Shown here: positions 44,603-54,274 of the stretch, piece by piece | Numbering within the stretch: position 1 is the stretch's first letter | Layout of the letters: each line of letters starts with the position of its first letter | Assembly (NCBI RefSeq): GCF_046237015.1 | Contig: NZ_JBJYIN010000001.1 | Span: forward strand, 186,001-250,000 | From: JBJYIN01 sp046237015 | Lineage (GTDB): Bacteria > Pseudomonadota > Gammaproteobacteria > Enterobacterales > Enterobacteriaceae | Direction of reading: 5' to 3' | Length of the DNA: 64,000 bases | Notes under the pieces: generated by a model | Told to the model about the DNA's origin: nothing | The model's database searches: none | The model's input: the letters and a program-made list of their open reading frames with translations, nothing else | Position numbers and translations under genes: made by a program

Positions 44603-46246
44603 TTATTTGGCATTCGCCAGCACGGCACTCACAATCTCTACGGCTTCTTTTTCTATACGCTCTCGATGCGCTGCACCGAGGAAACTTTCACAGTAGATTT
44701 TGTACGCTTCTTCCGTGCCTGAAGGCCGTGCAGCGAACCAACCGTTGTTCGTCATGACTTTCAAACCACCGATAGACGCGCCGTTTCCAGGTGCTGCCGT
44801 CAAGCGAGCCGTAATCTCATCCCCCGCCAGCGTGCTTGCTGAAACCTGTTCAGGCGAGAGCTTAGACAATGCGGCTTTCTGAGCATGAGTGGCTGATGCC
44901 TGAATGCGGTTATAGCTCGGCGCACCAAAGCGCTGTGCCAGACCGTCATAGTGCTGCTGAGGATTCTTCCCTGTCACCGCGGTAATTTCCGCAGCCAACA
45001 GACACATGATGATCCCATCTTTATCCGTTGACCATGGTGTACCGTCAAAACGCAGGAACGAGGCTCCCGCACTTTCCTCGCCACCAAAGCCGAAACTGCC
45101 GTCGAACAGGCCATCAACAAACCATTTAAATCCAACGGGTACTTCAACTAATTTACGCCCCAAATCGGCAACAACGCGGTCGATCATGGCGCTGGAAACC
45201 AGCGTTTTGCCCACGGCAACCGATTCGCCCCACAGAGGCCGATTCTGGAACAGATAGTTGATGGACACCGCTAGATAGTGGTTCGGATTCATCAGACCCG
45301 CTGGGGTAACAATACCATGTCGGTCATAGTCTGGATCGTTGGCAAACGCCAGATCAAACTTATCACGAAGCGCCAACAGCCCAGCCATTGCGGAGACTGA
45401 TGAGCAATCCATACGGATCACACCATCATGATCCAGCGTCATAAAACGGAATGTTTGATCGACAGCATCGTTTACCAGCGTCAGATCCAGTTTGTAATGC
45501 TCGGCAATACGCTGCCAATAGGTAATACCGGATCCACCGAGAGGATCAACGCCCAATTTCAAACCTGCGCGTTGAATCGCGGCCATATCAACAACATGGG
45601 TCAACCCTTCCACATAAGGTTGTACTAAATCCTGCTCATGCAGATAGCCGCTTTTCCACGCCTGATCCAACGTGATGCGTTTAACGTCTCGTAATTCATC
45701 CGCCAGTAGCGCGTTGGCTCGTTTTTCAATCACGCTGGTAAGGTTGGTATCCGCTGGCCCACCATTTGGCGGATTATATTTAATACCGCCATCTTCCGGT
45801 GGATTATGAGACGGCGTAATGACAATACCGTCAGCCTGCGCCCCACCTTGACGGTTGTGAACCAGAATCGCGTTGGAAACAGCTGGCGTTGGTGTAAAGC
45901 CATTATCCTGCTGGATAACCACGTCCACGCCGTTAGCAGTCAGGACTTCCAGGACGGAAATGAAAGCAGGCTCAGATAAGGCATGTGTATCCTTACCCAC
46001 ATAACACGGGCCACTAACACCTTGCTTTTTACGCTCTTCAGCAATCGCCTGTGCAATCGCCAGAATATGCACTTCATTGAAACTGTGACGCCCAGCACTA
46101 CCACGGTGACCAGAAGTACCGAACTTCACCGCATGCGCAGCATTCCCAATTTCCGGGCGCAAAACGTAATACTGTGACGTCAATTGCGCCACATTGATTA
46201 AATCGCTTTGCTGGGTAGGTTTCCCTGCTCTTGGGTGATTAGCCAT
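44603..46246 (-). CDS. pgm: Phosphoglucomutase (alpha-D-glucose-specific)
   Basis: 547 residues (E. coli 546). Interconverts glucose 1-phosphate and 6-phosphate; feeds UDP-glucose for surface sugars. Phospho-serine motif VITPSHNPPEDGG near residue 145, metal loop NDPDYDRHG, sugar loop GGEESAGASFL, phosphate-binding RPSGTEEAYKIY. 37 bp after seqA. Confidence 0.98.
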   Translation of the reverse strand: MANHPRAGKPTQQSDLINVAQLTSQYYVLRPEIGNAAHAVKFGTSGHRGSAGRHSFNEVHILAIAQAIAEERKKQGVSGPCYVGKDTHALSEPAFISVLEVLTANGVDVVIQQDNGFTPTPAVSNAILVHNRQGGAQADGIVITPSHNPPEDGGIKYNPPNGGPADTNLTSVIEKRANALLADELRDVKRITLDQAWKSGYLHEQDLVQPYVEGLTHVVDMAAIQRAGLKLGVDPLGGSGITYWQRIAEHYKLDLTLVNDAVDQTFRFMTLDHDGVIRMDCSSVSAMAGLLALRDKFDLAFANDPDYDRHGIVTPAGLMNPNHYLAVSINYLFQNRPLWGESVAVGKTLVSSAMIDRVVADLGRKLVEVPVGFKWFVDGLFDGSFGFGGEESAGASFLRFDGTPWSTDKDGIIMCLLAAEITAVTGKNPQQHYDGLAQRFGAPSYNRIQASATHAQKAALSKLSPEQVSASTLAGDEITARLTAAPGNGASIGGLKVMTNNGWFAARPSGTEEAYKIYCESFLGAAHRERIEKEAVEIVSAVLANAK

Positions 46247-46283
46247 CGGCGTTTCTCCCTGACGCTATTGTCAAATAATAAAG

Positions 46284-46814
46284 TTAAATAGTTCCGCAAA
46301 CTTTCTCTGCAAGTTCGGCGGGGAACTGCATTGTCAGCATAATGTGTTCAACCATGCTGCGTTTACGACCGGTATTCGTATTCGTGATGACCCAGTATGG
46401 CGTACCCGGAATATGTTTGGGTTTCGTGTGCGTGCCATTCTGCAACAGTGTTTGCTGATCGCCGGCGAAATATACGCGCGTACGACCATGGAGCGATTCC
46501 GTCGCGACCGCAAACTCTGACGGAGATAAGGTATATAGCGTGGACAGTACCAGCATAAAACGATTAATGGCTTTATTCTGTTCAGCGTATTCATCCGACA
46601 GCAGCAATTCACGTAATGTGCGAACGCGATCGCGTGAACCCGTTGATACCGGCTGGTCGGCCGTAGCCAACGGTTGCACCGGCGGTTCAGAAATCTGCTG
46701 ACCAGCGGTAAATTTCAGCATACGCCGTAAAATATCCGATGCGCTCTCACCAATATGCTGAGTGTGGCTGGCGATATAACGATAAAGCTCTTCGTCGACC
46801 TCAATAGTTTTCAT
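46284..46814 (-). CDS. seqA: SeqA, replication-initiation sequestration protein
   Basis: 176 residues (E. coli 181). N-terminal oligomerisation part MKTIEVDEELYRYIASHTQHI, a linker, then the DNA-binding domain for hemimethylated GATC (RVYFAGDQQTLLQNGTHTKP, PYWVITNTNTGRKR). It delays re-initiation at oriC. Shares a transcript with pgm. Confidence 0.98.
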   Translation of the reverse strand: MKTIEVDEELYRYIASHTQHIGESASDILRRMLKFTAGQQISEPPVQPLATADQPVSTGSRDRVRTLRELLLSDEYAEQNKAINRFMLVLSTLYTLSPSEFAVATESLHGRTRVYFAGDQQTLLQNGTHTKPKHIPGTPYWVITNTNTGRKRSMVEHIMLTMQFPAELAEKVCGTI

Positions 46815-47033
46815 CTTTATCCAGTACTGTTTTATAACTCAAATCAATCGTCAAGGAGTATACAAGCGATCAAACACTCTCGAACAGCGCCATAATGCAG
46901 ACAATGTAAAAAGTCGGACTACGCCTCAATTTCTACGTTCCCGCCAGAGTGGTCGAACCTGTTCCGTCGATGACGGCATAATGTCGTGAAGTCATGATAC
47001 CCTAAGCGCCTGTCTCTCTGAATGAACTTCACC

Positions 47034-47801
47034 ATGAAATTGAATTATCGTAAGCATGATGCGCAACAACCGCAGGGCAAACTCCCCGTGATCCTTATTC
47101 ATGGTCTGTTCGGCAACCTGGATAATCTAGGTGTTCTGGGCCGTGATCTGCAAAACCAACATGACACGCTGCAAATTGATTTACGCAATCATGGACTCTC
47201 CCCTCGTTCACCGCAGATGAATTATCCCGCGATGGCGCAAGATGTCCTCATGTTAATGGATGAACTCAGTATTGAACGGGCTATCGTTATTGGTCATTCG
47301 ATGGGCGGAAAAGTCGCCATGTCTCTTACCGCGTTGATACCGGAACGATTGGAAAAACTGATTGCGATCGATATTGCACCAGTCGATTACCAACTGCGTC
47401 GGCACGATACGATTTTCGCTGCGCTTAACACCGTCACCCAGGCTGGCGTGACTTCTCGTTCTGAGGCAGCAAAACTGATGCGCGACATAATCAAAGAAGA
47501 AGGCGTCATTCAGTTTCTACTGAAATCTTTCCAACAAGGTGAGTGGCGCTTTAATGTACCGGTTCTGTGGGAACAGTATGAAAATATTGTCGGCTGGCAG
47601 GTTGTGCCGCCATGGCAAGGACCGACGCTGTTTATTCGCGGCGAAAAATCCCCTTATCTGGACGATAGCTACCGTGATGCATTAGTTAGTCAATTTCCGA
47701 ATGCACGAGCCCATGTCATCAGCGGTGCGGGACACTGGGTCCATTCGGAAAAACCAGAGGCCGTATTGCGTGCGATTCATCGTTTTTTGTCTGCCAGTTA
47801 A
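47034..47801 (+). CDS. ybfF: YbfF, alpha/beta-hydrolase esterase
   Basis: 255 residues (E. coli 254). Oxyanion HGLFGNLDNLG, nucleophile Ser in GHSMGG near residue 90, late His in GAGHWVHSEKP. Acts on acyl-CoA and ester substrates in vitro in E. coli. The ATG at 47034 gives the family start; an ATG 12 bp upstream is in frame. Divergent from seqA. Confidence 0.95.
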   Translation: MKLNYRKHDAQQPQGKLPVILIHGLFGNLDNLGVLGRDLQNQHDTLQIDLRNHGLSPRSPQMNYPAMAQDVLMLMDELSIERAIVIGHSMGGKVAMSLTALIPERLEKLIAIDIAPVDYQLRRHDTIFAALNTVTQAGVTSRSEAAKLMRDIIKEEGVIQFLLKSFQQGEWRFNVPVLWEQYENIVGWQVVPPWQGPTLFIRGEKSPYLDDSYRDALVSQFPNARAHVISGAGHWVHSEKPEAVLRAIHRFLSAS

Positions 47802-48062
47802 CCAACCAGACCGTCATATCTCAGGTTAACCATAAACGACCACAGTTAACCGTTGTCGCCGCCAGTACGGCTAGGGTATGATGGCGCTCGCAGTAGAGGG
47901 ACGGCTGATTCAGCCACAAGCATTGTAACCACACCATCAAAATGCACACGTTATATACCTCATCGGTTATCCCTTGCTGGTCGGCAATATCGACGACACA
48001 GTGAGAATAGAGGCATAAGGATGTGCGCGTTTTGGTCCGAATACCTTGCAGTATCATTACCT

Positions 48063-48344
48063 ATGGCAAAAGAACAAACGGACCGCACCACGTTGGATCT
48101 GTTCGCAGATGAACGTCGCCCGGGCCGCCCGAAGACTAATCCGCTTTCACGTGATGAGCAGCTAAGAATCAATAAGCGTAACCAGTTACGACGCGACAAA
48201 GTTCGCGGGTTGAAGCGTATTGAGCTAAAAATCAATAGTGAAGCGGTAGATATCCTCAATAGTCTGGCGGAACAGCAAAATATCAGCCGTAGCGAGCTTA
48301 TAGAACAGATACTATTAGCTCAATTAGCTGAGAAAACGTCCTGA
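48063..48344 (+). CDS. ybfE: YbfE, LexA-regulated small protein family
   Basis: 93 residues beginning MAKEQTDRTTLDLF, the family start; the frame is open upstream but not conserved. Basic N-terminal half (RRPGRPKTNPLSRDEQLRI) followed by a ribbon-helix-helix-like end (LNSLAEQQNISRSELIEQIL), suggesting DNA binding. In E. coli the gene is in the LexA regulon; I did not find a clear CTGT-N8-ACAG box here. Confidence 0.94.
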   Translation: MAKEQTDRTTLDLFADERRPGRPKTNPLSRDEQLRINKRNQLRRDKVRGLKRIELKINSEAVDILNSLAEQQNISRSELIEQILLAQLAEKTS

Positions 48345-48385
48345 GTATCCCTATCTCATGAGTCTGGCGTCATCCCTGACGCCAA

Positions 48386-48584
48386 TATACCCGTCATACT
48401 TCAAGCTGCTTGTGCGTTGGCAATACTCGGCTCATCTCTGAGCCTCGCCCTGAAGGGCCGCCGTAAACGGCGTTCAAATTGGCTTAGCCAATTTGTCCTT
48501 ACTCACCCCAGTCACTTACCTGAGTAAGCTCCTGGGGATTCGTGCGGTTGCCGCCTTCACGCAACTTGAATTATTTTGGGTATA
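48386..48584. repeat. ERIC element with a 72-bp internal insert (199 bp)
   Basis: Ends and core equal the 127-bp ERIC copies at 24670 and 31232, but between GTGCGTTGGC and CTTACTCACC there are about 72 extra bases. The insert holds four small stem-loops in a row: GGCTCA/TGAGCC (48429-48444), GCCCT/AGGGC (48447-48458), CGCCGT/ACGGCG (48459-48472), AAATTGGCT/AGCCAATTT (48476-48494). Inserts of about 70 bp at fixed sites are known for ERIC. Confidence 0.93.
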
Positions 48585-48612
48585 ACCATCAGATTTAAAA
48601 CATTTATTAGAT

Positions 48613-50283
48613 TTAAAACGTTTCCCAATTATCCTGACCGGATGGCAAGGCTTTTCTGGCTGGCGTAGCAGCCAGTGCTTTTGGTGTTGATACCGATTTG
48701 ACCACAGCTTTCGGTTGTGAATGTTGTTCAGACAATTGGAACAGAGAAACCGTTTGATTCAGCAACGCGGCCTGTTCCTCGAGTGACAAGGCGGCAGCCG
48801 AGGCTTCTTCCACTAACGCCGCATTCTGCTGCGTCACGCTATCCATTTCGGCAATAGCCTGACCGACCTGCGCAATCCCTTTACTTTGTTCTTCCGAAGC
48901 AGATGCAATCTCACCCATGATGTCGGTGACATTGGTAACAGCACGCACAATATCATTCATGGTGCTACCCGCGTCTTCAACCAGACTCGATCCCGTATCC
49001 ACGCAACGCACCGAATCAGAAATCAGCCCTTCAATTTCCTTCGCGGCCTGCGCACTGCGCTGTGCCAGACTGCGCACTTCACCCGCAACCACCGCAAAAC
49101 CACGACCTTGTTCACCTGCCCGGGCTGCTTCTACCGCCGCATTGAGTGCAAGAATGTTGGTTTGGAAAGCAATACCATTAATCACCGTCGTGATCTCAGC
49201 GATCTTACGTGAGCTACCAGAAATTTCTGACATGGTTTTCACGACGTTATCAACAATATCTCCACCTTTCCTTGCCGTCGTTGAGGCTTGCAGCGCTAAT
49301 TGGCTAGCATGGTTGGCGTTTTCAGCATTCTGTTTCACCGTCGCCGTCAACTGTTCCATACTCGCTGCCGTTTCTTCCAGCGCCGACGCCTGTTGTTCCG
49401 TCCTTGATGATAAATCGTTATTACCAGCAGCAATCTCAGACGCCCCCTGATAAATAGAATCGGTACTACCGCGAATGGTACTCACTGTTGTTGCCAGACT
49501 GGTCTGCATTTCCCGTAGTAATGGGAACAGTTTACCAACACAGTTATGACCAAAATCCAGAATAGGTTTCCCCAACTGCCCGGAAGCAATGACGCTGAAA
49601 TGATCACGAAGATCATTCAAAGGACGCACCAGACAACTCACCAGATAGCGATCGGTCAAGAACAGCATCGCCAAGCCGACAATCAAACCAGCCAGTAAAA
49701 TATTTTGACCAATCGAGGTAATTTGCTCAAACCTGACGCCAGCGGCGGCAAACTTATCGGACCCCGCTTTATTAAACGCAGAAAGAGAAGCTCCAAATTG
49801 ACGGCTCAAAGGTGGAACCACGCTCTTAGCTTGATTTTGATAATCATCCAGCGCGTTGGCCGCGGCTTTTTGGTACAACGGCTCAACTCCCTGAGTAATC
49901 AGATTCCCCCAGTCCCGGCTAACCGCTTGCACCAACGAATCATCCAGACCGGCATGATCAAACGCGGTAAAGGCAACTAAATCTGATTTTAATTTATCCA
50001 ACGCGGTTAAAGCGGATGCCTGTTCTTTATCTGCGGCAGCGTTATCCCCCGCCCGGCGATAGTCCACGGCTCTCGCCAGACGAGTCACCATACGAAAATA
50101 CTGATCGTTCCCCTGATTCACAAAATTCATGTTCTGCACTAGCAGGCTGCTGGTCTTGGATGTCGTCGTCATCTCTTTAAAGGAGAACATGGTATAGATA
50201 GAGACGCCACCCCATAACACGCAGAATATGCCCAGCACCCACAGCATGGCCGTTCTAATGGCAATGTTCTTTAACAGTCTCAT
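48613..50283 (-). CDS. Methyl-accepting chemotaxis protein
   Basis: 556 residues with the Tsr/Tar layout: cytoplasmic tip, first helix (AMLWVLGIFCVLWGGVSIYT), four-helix periplasmic ligand domain (about 35-190), second helix (NILLAGLIVGLAMLFL), HAMP, methylation helices and the hairpin tip (EITTVINGIAFQTNILALNA). It ends in NWETF, the CheR/CheB tether pentapeptide. It is therefore a full-length, adaptable receptor. The ligand cannot be told from sequence. Monocistronic; not present here in E. coli. Confidence 0.95.
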   Translation of the reverse strand: MRLLKNIAIRTAMLWVLGIFCVLWGGVSIYTMFSFKEMTTTSKTSSLLVQNMNFVNQGNDQYFRMVTRLARAVDYRRAGDNAAADKEQASALTALDKLKSDLVAFTAFDHAGLDDSLVQAVSRDWGNLITQGVEPLYQKAAANALDDYQNQAKSVVPPLSRQFGASLSAFNKAGSDKFAAAGVRFEQITSIGQNILLAGLIVGLAMLFLTDRYLVSCLVRPLNDLRDHFSVIASGQLGKPILDFGHNCVGKLFPLLREMQTSLATTVSTIRGSTDSIYQGASEIAAGNNDLSSRTEQQASALEETAASMEQLTATVKQNAENANHASQLALQASTTARKGGDIVDNVVKTMSEISGSSRKIAEITTVINGIAFQTNILALNAAVEAARAGEQGRGFAVVAGEVRSLAQRSAQAAKEIEGLISDSVRCVDTGSSLVEDAGSTMNDIVRAVTNVTDIMGEIASASEEQSKGIAQVGQAIAEMDSVTQQNAALVEEASAAALSLEEQAALLNQTVSLFQLSEQHSQPKAVVKSVSTPKALAATPARKALPSGQDNWETF

Positions 50284-50306
50284 AGCTCACTCCATACTTA
50301 AGTATT

Positions 50307-50413
50307 AATATCCCCATGATGTTCGAGTCGCATGAGCATTGACCACTCCCATTGCTCAGTTTTTCGCTCGCAACAACCACGTCTTGTCCTGCAACTCGAA
50401 TATTCAGGGTATG
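50307..50413. repeat. ERIC-like or other palindromic repeat, about 107 bp
   Basis: Ends ATATCCCCATGATGTTCGAGTC and, inverted, ATACCCTGAATATTCGAGTTGC resemble each other and the ERIC ends, but the ERIC core (AGTGACTGGGGTGAG) is absent. Possibly a separate MITE-like family. It sits upstream of the chemoreceptor gene and may contain its promoter. Confidence 0.5.
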
Positions 50414-50818
50414 TAATAAGAATAATTTTTATCATCAATCGACGGCGGTATTCTGAATCCCTCTATTCATAAATAGATAACGCGCCCGCACGCAATTTCA
50501 TTGTGTTGAAAATAAAAACGACTACGCTGATTCATCGACAAAATTCAGACAGTATTTAGCGTTTGGTATGATTTTCTCCCCTCTTTTGTTTTAATTATTT
50601 AATAATTTTATTTGTTTTCATGGGGATATAAACATTAAGTAACTTAAGTATCGAGAAATAATATTAGAAACATTAATAAATAACTTTGCGTTATGTATGA
50701 CAAATCTCGTCATTGGACGGTATCGCAACACATTAGATGACCGCAATGATCTTTGTTTAAAAAACAAGCCGCCATCATGATTTACAGAAAATCACCAGAG
50801 GAGCGTTAAAGAGGGCCA
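50414..50818. other. AT-rich intergenic DNA upstream of fldA
   Basis: About 400 bp without a gene. Runs such as TTTTAATTATTTAATAATTTTATTT-like AT tracts at 50590-50615 suggest bent or H-NS-bound DNA. A fldA promoter should lie near its right end; in E. coli it is SoxS-activated, and I cannot fix a box. Confidence 0.35.
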
Positions 50819-50869
50819 ATGCTGGGTATCCAATTTATCCCTGCTTACCAATACGAGTTTCTCATGTAG
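50819..50869 (+). CDS. Possible 16-codon upstream reading frame in the fldA leader
   Basis: ATG CTG GGT ... ends ATG TAG: MLGIQFIPAYQYEFLM. GAGGG lies four bases upstream, a fair ribosome site. It ends 78 bp before fldA. No homolog known to me; it may be chance or a leader peptide. Confidence 0.25.
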   Translation: MLGIQFIPAYQYEFLM

Positions 50870-50947
50870 GTTGTGTCTGTTATTATTAGTCAATAAATGG
50901 GTGAAACACGGCCCTATACCATTAAGAATAAAGAGGTTATTCAATTC

Positions 50948-51475
50948 ATGGCACTAATAGGCATTTTCTTCGGCAGTGATACTGGCAATACTGAAAACAT
51001 TGCCAAGACAATCCAACAGCAATTGGGGACACAGGTTGCTGAAGTTCATGACATCGCTAAAAGTAGCAAGGAAGACCTTGAAGCGTTCGATATTCTGCTG
51101 TTAGGCATTCCAACCTGGTATTACGGCGAAGCCCAATGCGATTGGGATGATTTTTTCCCTACGCTGGAAGAAATTGATTTCACAGGGAAACTCGTTGCCC
51201 TGTTCGGCTGTGGTGATCAGGAAGATTATGCAGAATACTTCTGTGATGCCATGGGGACGATCCGCGATATCATCGAACCACGCGGTGCGACGATTGTTGG
51301 TCACTGGTCGACTGAAGGTTACTACTTTGAAGCATCCAAAGGCCTGGCTGATGACAACCATTTCGTGGGTCTGGCTATTGACGAAGACAGACAGCCGGAA
51401 CTGACCAACGAACGCGTAACAGCTTGGGTAAAACAGATCAGCGAAGAACTCAGCCTGAAAGATTTGGTAGGTTAA
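50948..51475 (+). CDS. fldA: Flavodoxin 1
   Basis: 175 residues (E. coli 176). FMN phosphate loop FGSDTGNTENIAKTI near residues 8-22, flavin-stacking regions around PTWYYGEAQCDWDD and GCGDQEDYAEYF. Electron donor for IspG/H, BioB, MetH and nitrate-type enzymes. The ATG at 50948 is the family start. Upstream of fur, as in all enterobacteria. Confidence 0.98.
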   Translation: MALIGIFFGSDTGNTENIAKTIQQQLGTQVAEVHDIAKSSKEDLEAFDILLLGIPTWYYGEAQCDWDDFFPTLEEIDFTGKLVALFGCGDQEDYAEYFCDAMGTIRDIIEPRGATIVGHWSTEGYYFEASKGLADDNHFVGLAIDEDRQPELTNERVTAWVKQISEELSLKDLVG

Positions 51476-51813
51476 CCCTGTTTTGGCTCTGATTTTACCA
51501 TCAGGGCCAGTTCAATAGGAAAAACCTTTCATAATAATTGATACATTTTTTTAACTTCTTCCCATAAACCTGTACAATAAACCCATCGGCTTTGTACGTG
51601 CATAGATTTTTCTCCATTTATCAACAATAGATTGCATCAATATCTGTAGTATGTATGGGGTCAATATTGTTAACATTCCATGGTTTTCATTTTGTATGCA
51701 CGGTTCTATAATTGGAACGCTGTTGTATTTTTTAGCCGATGTATTTTTTGAGCCGACCGATGTCATAGGCTAGGTAACCTCCATTGATAAGTAAGCAACA
51801 GGACTAAATCCGC
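51476..51813. other. fldA-fur intergenic region
   Basis: 338 bp. A hairpin GGCTCTGAT/ATCAGGGCC at 51485-51508 follows fldA. fur promoters should lie between 51600 and 51780. A short frame from 51679 (MVFILYARFYNWNAVVFF) may correspond to the E. coli upstream frame uof, but I cannot align it, so I leave it unassigned. Confidence 0.4.
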
Positions 51814-52263
51814 ATGACTGACAATAACACCGCATTAAAGAAGGCCGGCCTGAAAGTCACGCTTCCAAGACTGAAGATCCTGGAAGTTTTGCAGGCCCCG
51901 GAGTGCCATCACGTCAGTGCGGAAGATTTATATAAGAAACTGATTGATATGGGCGAAGAAATTGGTTTAGCAACCGTTTATCGCGTACTTAATCAGTTTG
52001 ATGATGCTGGTATCGTCACCCGCCATAATTTTGAAGGCGGTAAATCAGTTTTCGAACTGACTCAGCAACATCACCATGACCATCTGATTTGCCTGGATTG
52101 CGGCAAAGTCATTGAATTCCGCGATGAATATATCGAAGCACGCCAGCGTGAAATCGCAGAAAGACATGGTATCAAACTGACAAACCACAGTTTGTATCTG
52201 TATGGCCATTGCAGTGAAGGGGATTGTCGCGAAGACGACACGCTTCACGATCCAACACTATAA
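51814..52263 (+). CDS. fur: Fur, ferric uptake regulator
   Basis: 149 residues (E. coli 148). N-terminal winged helix (LKVTLPRLKILEVLQAPECHHVSAED, GLATVYRVLNQF), C-terminal dimer domain with metal site HHDHLICLDCGKVIEF and a CSEGDCREDD cysteine pair. Represses iron uptake genes with Fe(II). Follows fldA. Confidence 0.98.
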   Translation: MTDNNTALKKAGLKVTLPRLKILEVLQAPECHHVSAEDLYKKLIDMGEEIGLATVYRVLNQFDDAGIVTRHNFEGGKSVFELTQQHHHDHLICLDCGKVIEFRDEYIEARQREIAERHGIKLTNHSLYLYGHCSEGDCREDDTLHDPTL

Positions 52264-52344
52264 ATCGACCGCATAGAAACGCAGGGGGTGTTTTCTAACG
52301 TCGCCTGTGATAATCCAAGGGTAGCGATTATCCTGCCACCATAA

Positions 52345-52376
52345 AATAAAACCGCCGAGGCGGTTTTATTTTTTTA
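52345..52376. terminator. Bidirectional terminator of fur and glnS
   Basis: AATAAAACCGCC-GA-GGCGGTTTTATT, 12-bp stem followed by TTTTTT, between convergent fur and glnS. Confidence 0.92.
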
Positions 52377-52405
52377 TATCATTACGTTTAAACCCAGTAT
52401 GATCG

Positions 52406-54064
52406 TTAACCGACCCAAGTGTCCCGTAAACCAACTGTACGGTTAAACACTAAATGTTCCGCACTGGAATAGACGCGGTCGGCGCAAAAATAACCTTCAC
52501 GTTCAAATTGATAGGCTTTTTCTGACTCAGCCTGAGCCAGACTGGCCTCAACAAATCCATGCGTAATCTTCAGCGAATCAGGGTTAATGGTAGACAAAAA
52601 ATCCTCAGCGGCAGCCGGGTTGGCGACACTGAATAATCGGTCGTATAAACGGAATTCAGCGGGACGAGCATGAGCAACAGACACCCAATGGATGACCCCT
52701 TTAACCTTACGACCGTCAGCCGGATCTTTGCTCAACGTATCAGGATCGTAGCTGCAATAAATTGCAGTAATCACGCCCTGCTCATCTTTTTCAACACGAT
52801 CGGCTTTTACGACATAAGCATTACGTAAACGCACTTCTTTGCCCAACACCAGACGTTTATACTGCTTGTTGGCTTCTTCACGGAAGTCAGCACGATCGAT
52901 ATAAATTTCACGGCTAAACGCCACCTGACGTGTTCCCATTTCCGGTTTATTCGGATGGTTTGGCATGGTGACCCATTCTTCATGATCTGAAGGAAGGTTC
53001 TCAATGACCAATTTAACCGGATCCAGTACGGCCATCGCGCGCGGTGCATTTTCGTTCAGATCGTCACGGATACAAGATTCCAGTGCTGCCATCTCAACGT
53101 TATTGTCCTGTTTGGTGACACCAATACGGACACAAAACTCACGGATAGAAGCCGCGCTATAACCACGACGACGCAGGCCAGAAATCGTTGGCATACGCGG
53201 GTCGTCCCACCCTTCTACGACATTTTCCGTTACCAGTAAGTTTAACTTGCGCTTGGACATGATGGCATATTCAAGGTTCAGACGTGAAAACTCATACTGG
53301 CGCGGATGACAAGGGATCGTGATGTTATCCAGCACCCAATCATACAAACGTCGGTTATCCTGGAATTCCAAGGTACACAGTGAATGCGTGACACCTTCCA
53401 ATGCATCGGAAATACAATGGGTAAAGTCATACATCGGGTAGATGCACCACTTATTGCCGGTCTGATGATGCTCCGCAAACTTGATTCGATAGATCACCGG
53501 ATCACGCATGACAATGAACGATGATGCCATGTCTATTTTGGCACGCAGGCATGCGGTTCCTTCAGCAAAGCCTCCATTGCGCATCTTCTCAAACAGCGAA
53601 AGGTTTTCCTGAACGCTACGATCACGATAAGGGCTATTCTTTCCCGGTGCCGTCAGCGTGCCGCGATATTCGCGAATCTGCTCAGGCGTCAATTCGTCAA
53701 CATACGCCAATCCTTTACTGATCAACTCGACCGCATATTGGTGAAGCTGATCAAAATAGTCGGAAGAATAACGAACTGCGCCGCTCCACGAGAATCCCAA
53801 CCACTCGACATCGCGCTTGATCGACTCAACATATTCAATATCTTCTTTTACCGGGTTGGTGTCATCGAAACGCAGATTGCATTGCCCATGATAATCACGC
53901 GCAATACCAAAATTCAGACAGATAGATTTCGCATGCCCAATGTGCAGATAGCCGTTAGGTTCTGGCGGAAAACGCGTCTGGACATGATTGTGCTTACCGG
54001 ATGCCAAGTCTTCATCAATAATCTGACGGATAAAGTTAGTTGGGCGGGCTTCAGCCTCACTCAT
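52406..54064 (-). CDS. glnS: Glutaminyl-tRNA synthetase
   Basis: 552 residues (E. coli 554). Class I signatures PEPNGYLHIGHAKS and MSKRKLN (KMSKS counterpart), tRNA-Gln acceptor-binding insert and C-terminal beta-barrels. Three cognate tRNA-Gln genes lie in the same window at 61.8-62.2 kb. Own transcript, convergent with fur. Confidence 0.98.
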   Translation of the reverse strand: MSEAEARPTNFIRQIIDEDLASGKHNHVQTRFPPEPNGYLHIGHAKSICLNFGIARDYHGQCNLRFDDTNPVKEDIEYVESIKRDVEWLGFSWSGAVRYSSDYFDQLHQYAVELISKGLAYVDELTPEQIREYRGTLTAPGKNSPYRDRSVQENLSLFEKMRNGGFAEGTACLRAKIDMASSFIVMRDPVIYRIKFAEHHQTGNKWCIYPMYDFTHCISDALEGVTHSLCTLEFQDNRRLYDWVLDNITIPCHPRQYEFSRLNLEYAIMSKRKLNLLVTENVVEGWDDPRMPTISGLRRRGYSAASIREFCVRIGVTKQDNNVEMAALESCIRDDLNENAPRAMAVLDPVKLVIENLPSDHEEWVTMPNHPNKPEMGTRQVAFSREIYIDRADFREEANKQYKRLVLGKEVRLRNAYVVKADRVEKDEQGVITAIYCSYDPDTLSKDPADGRKVKGVIHWVSVAHARPAEFRLYDRLFSVANPAAAEDFLSTINPDSLKITHGFVEASLAQAESEKAYQFEREGYFCADRVYSSAEHLVFNRTVGLRDTWVG

Positions 54065-54160
54065 GCTTAATTCCTCAATGCTAAAACGACATATAACCGC
54101 TAATGATCCAACAAGCTACGCCGGGAAACAACCGTTAGTTTCATTAAATTATCGCTGATG

Positions 54161-54196
54161 AAAAAAAACGGGGTGCGATAGCAATCTCACCCCGTT
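54161..54196 (-). terminator. Intrinsic terminator of nagE
   Basis: On the minus strand ACGGGGTG/CACCCCGT closes a 12-nt loop and is followed by eight T. Located about 80 bp past the nagE stop. Confidence 0.9.
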
Positions 54197-54274
54197 ATTT
54201 CGCACAGATTTTTCCGCGAACGCTTATCGCTTTGCATCAACGGGAGTCATTGACTCTTGCGCCGTTGACGTTGT

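Noticed and set aside
50284..50500. A FliA-type promoter for the chemoreceptor
   Set aside because: No TAAA-N15-GCCGATAA-like match on the minus strand upstream of 50283.
51530..51560. AT-rich CATAATAATTGATAC as a Fur box upstream of fur
   Set aside because: Too many mismatches to the 19-bp Fur consensus to support.
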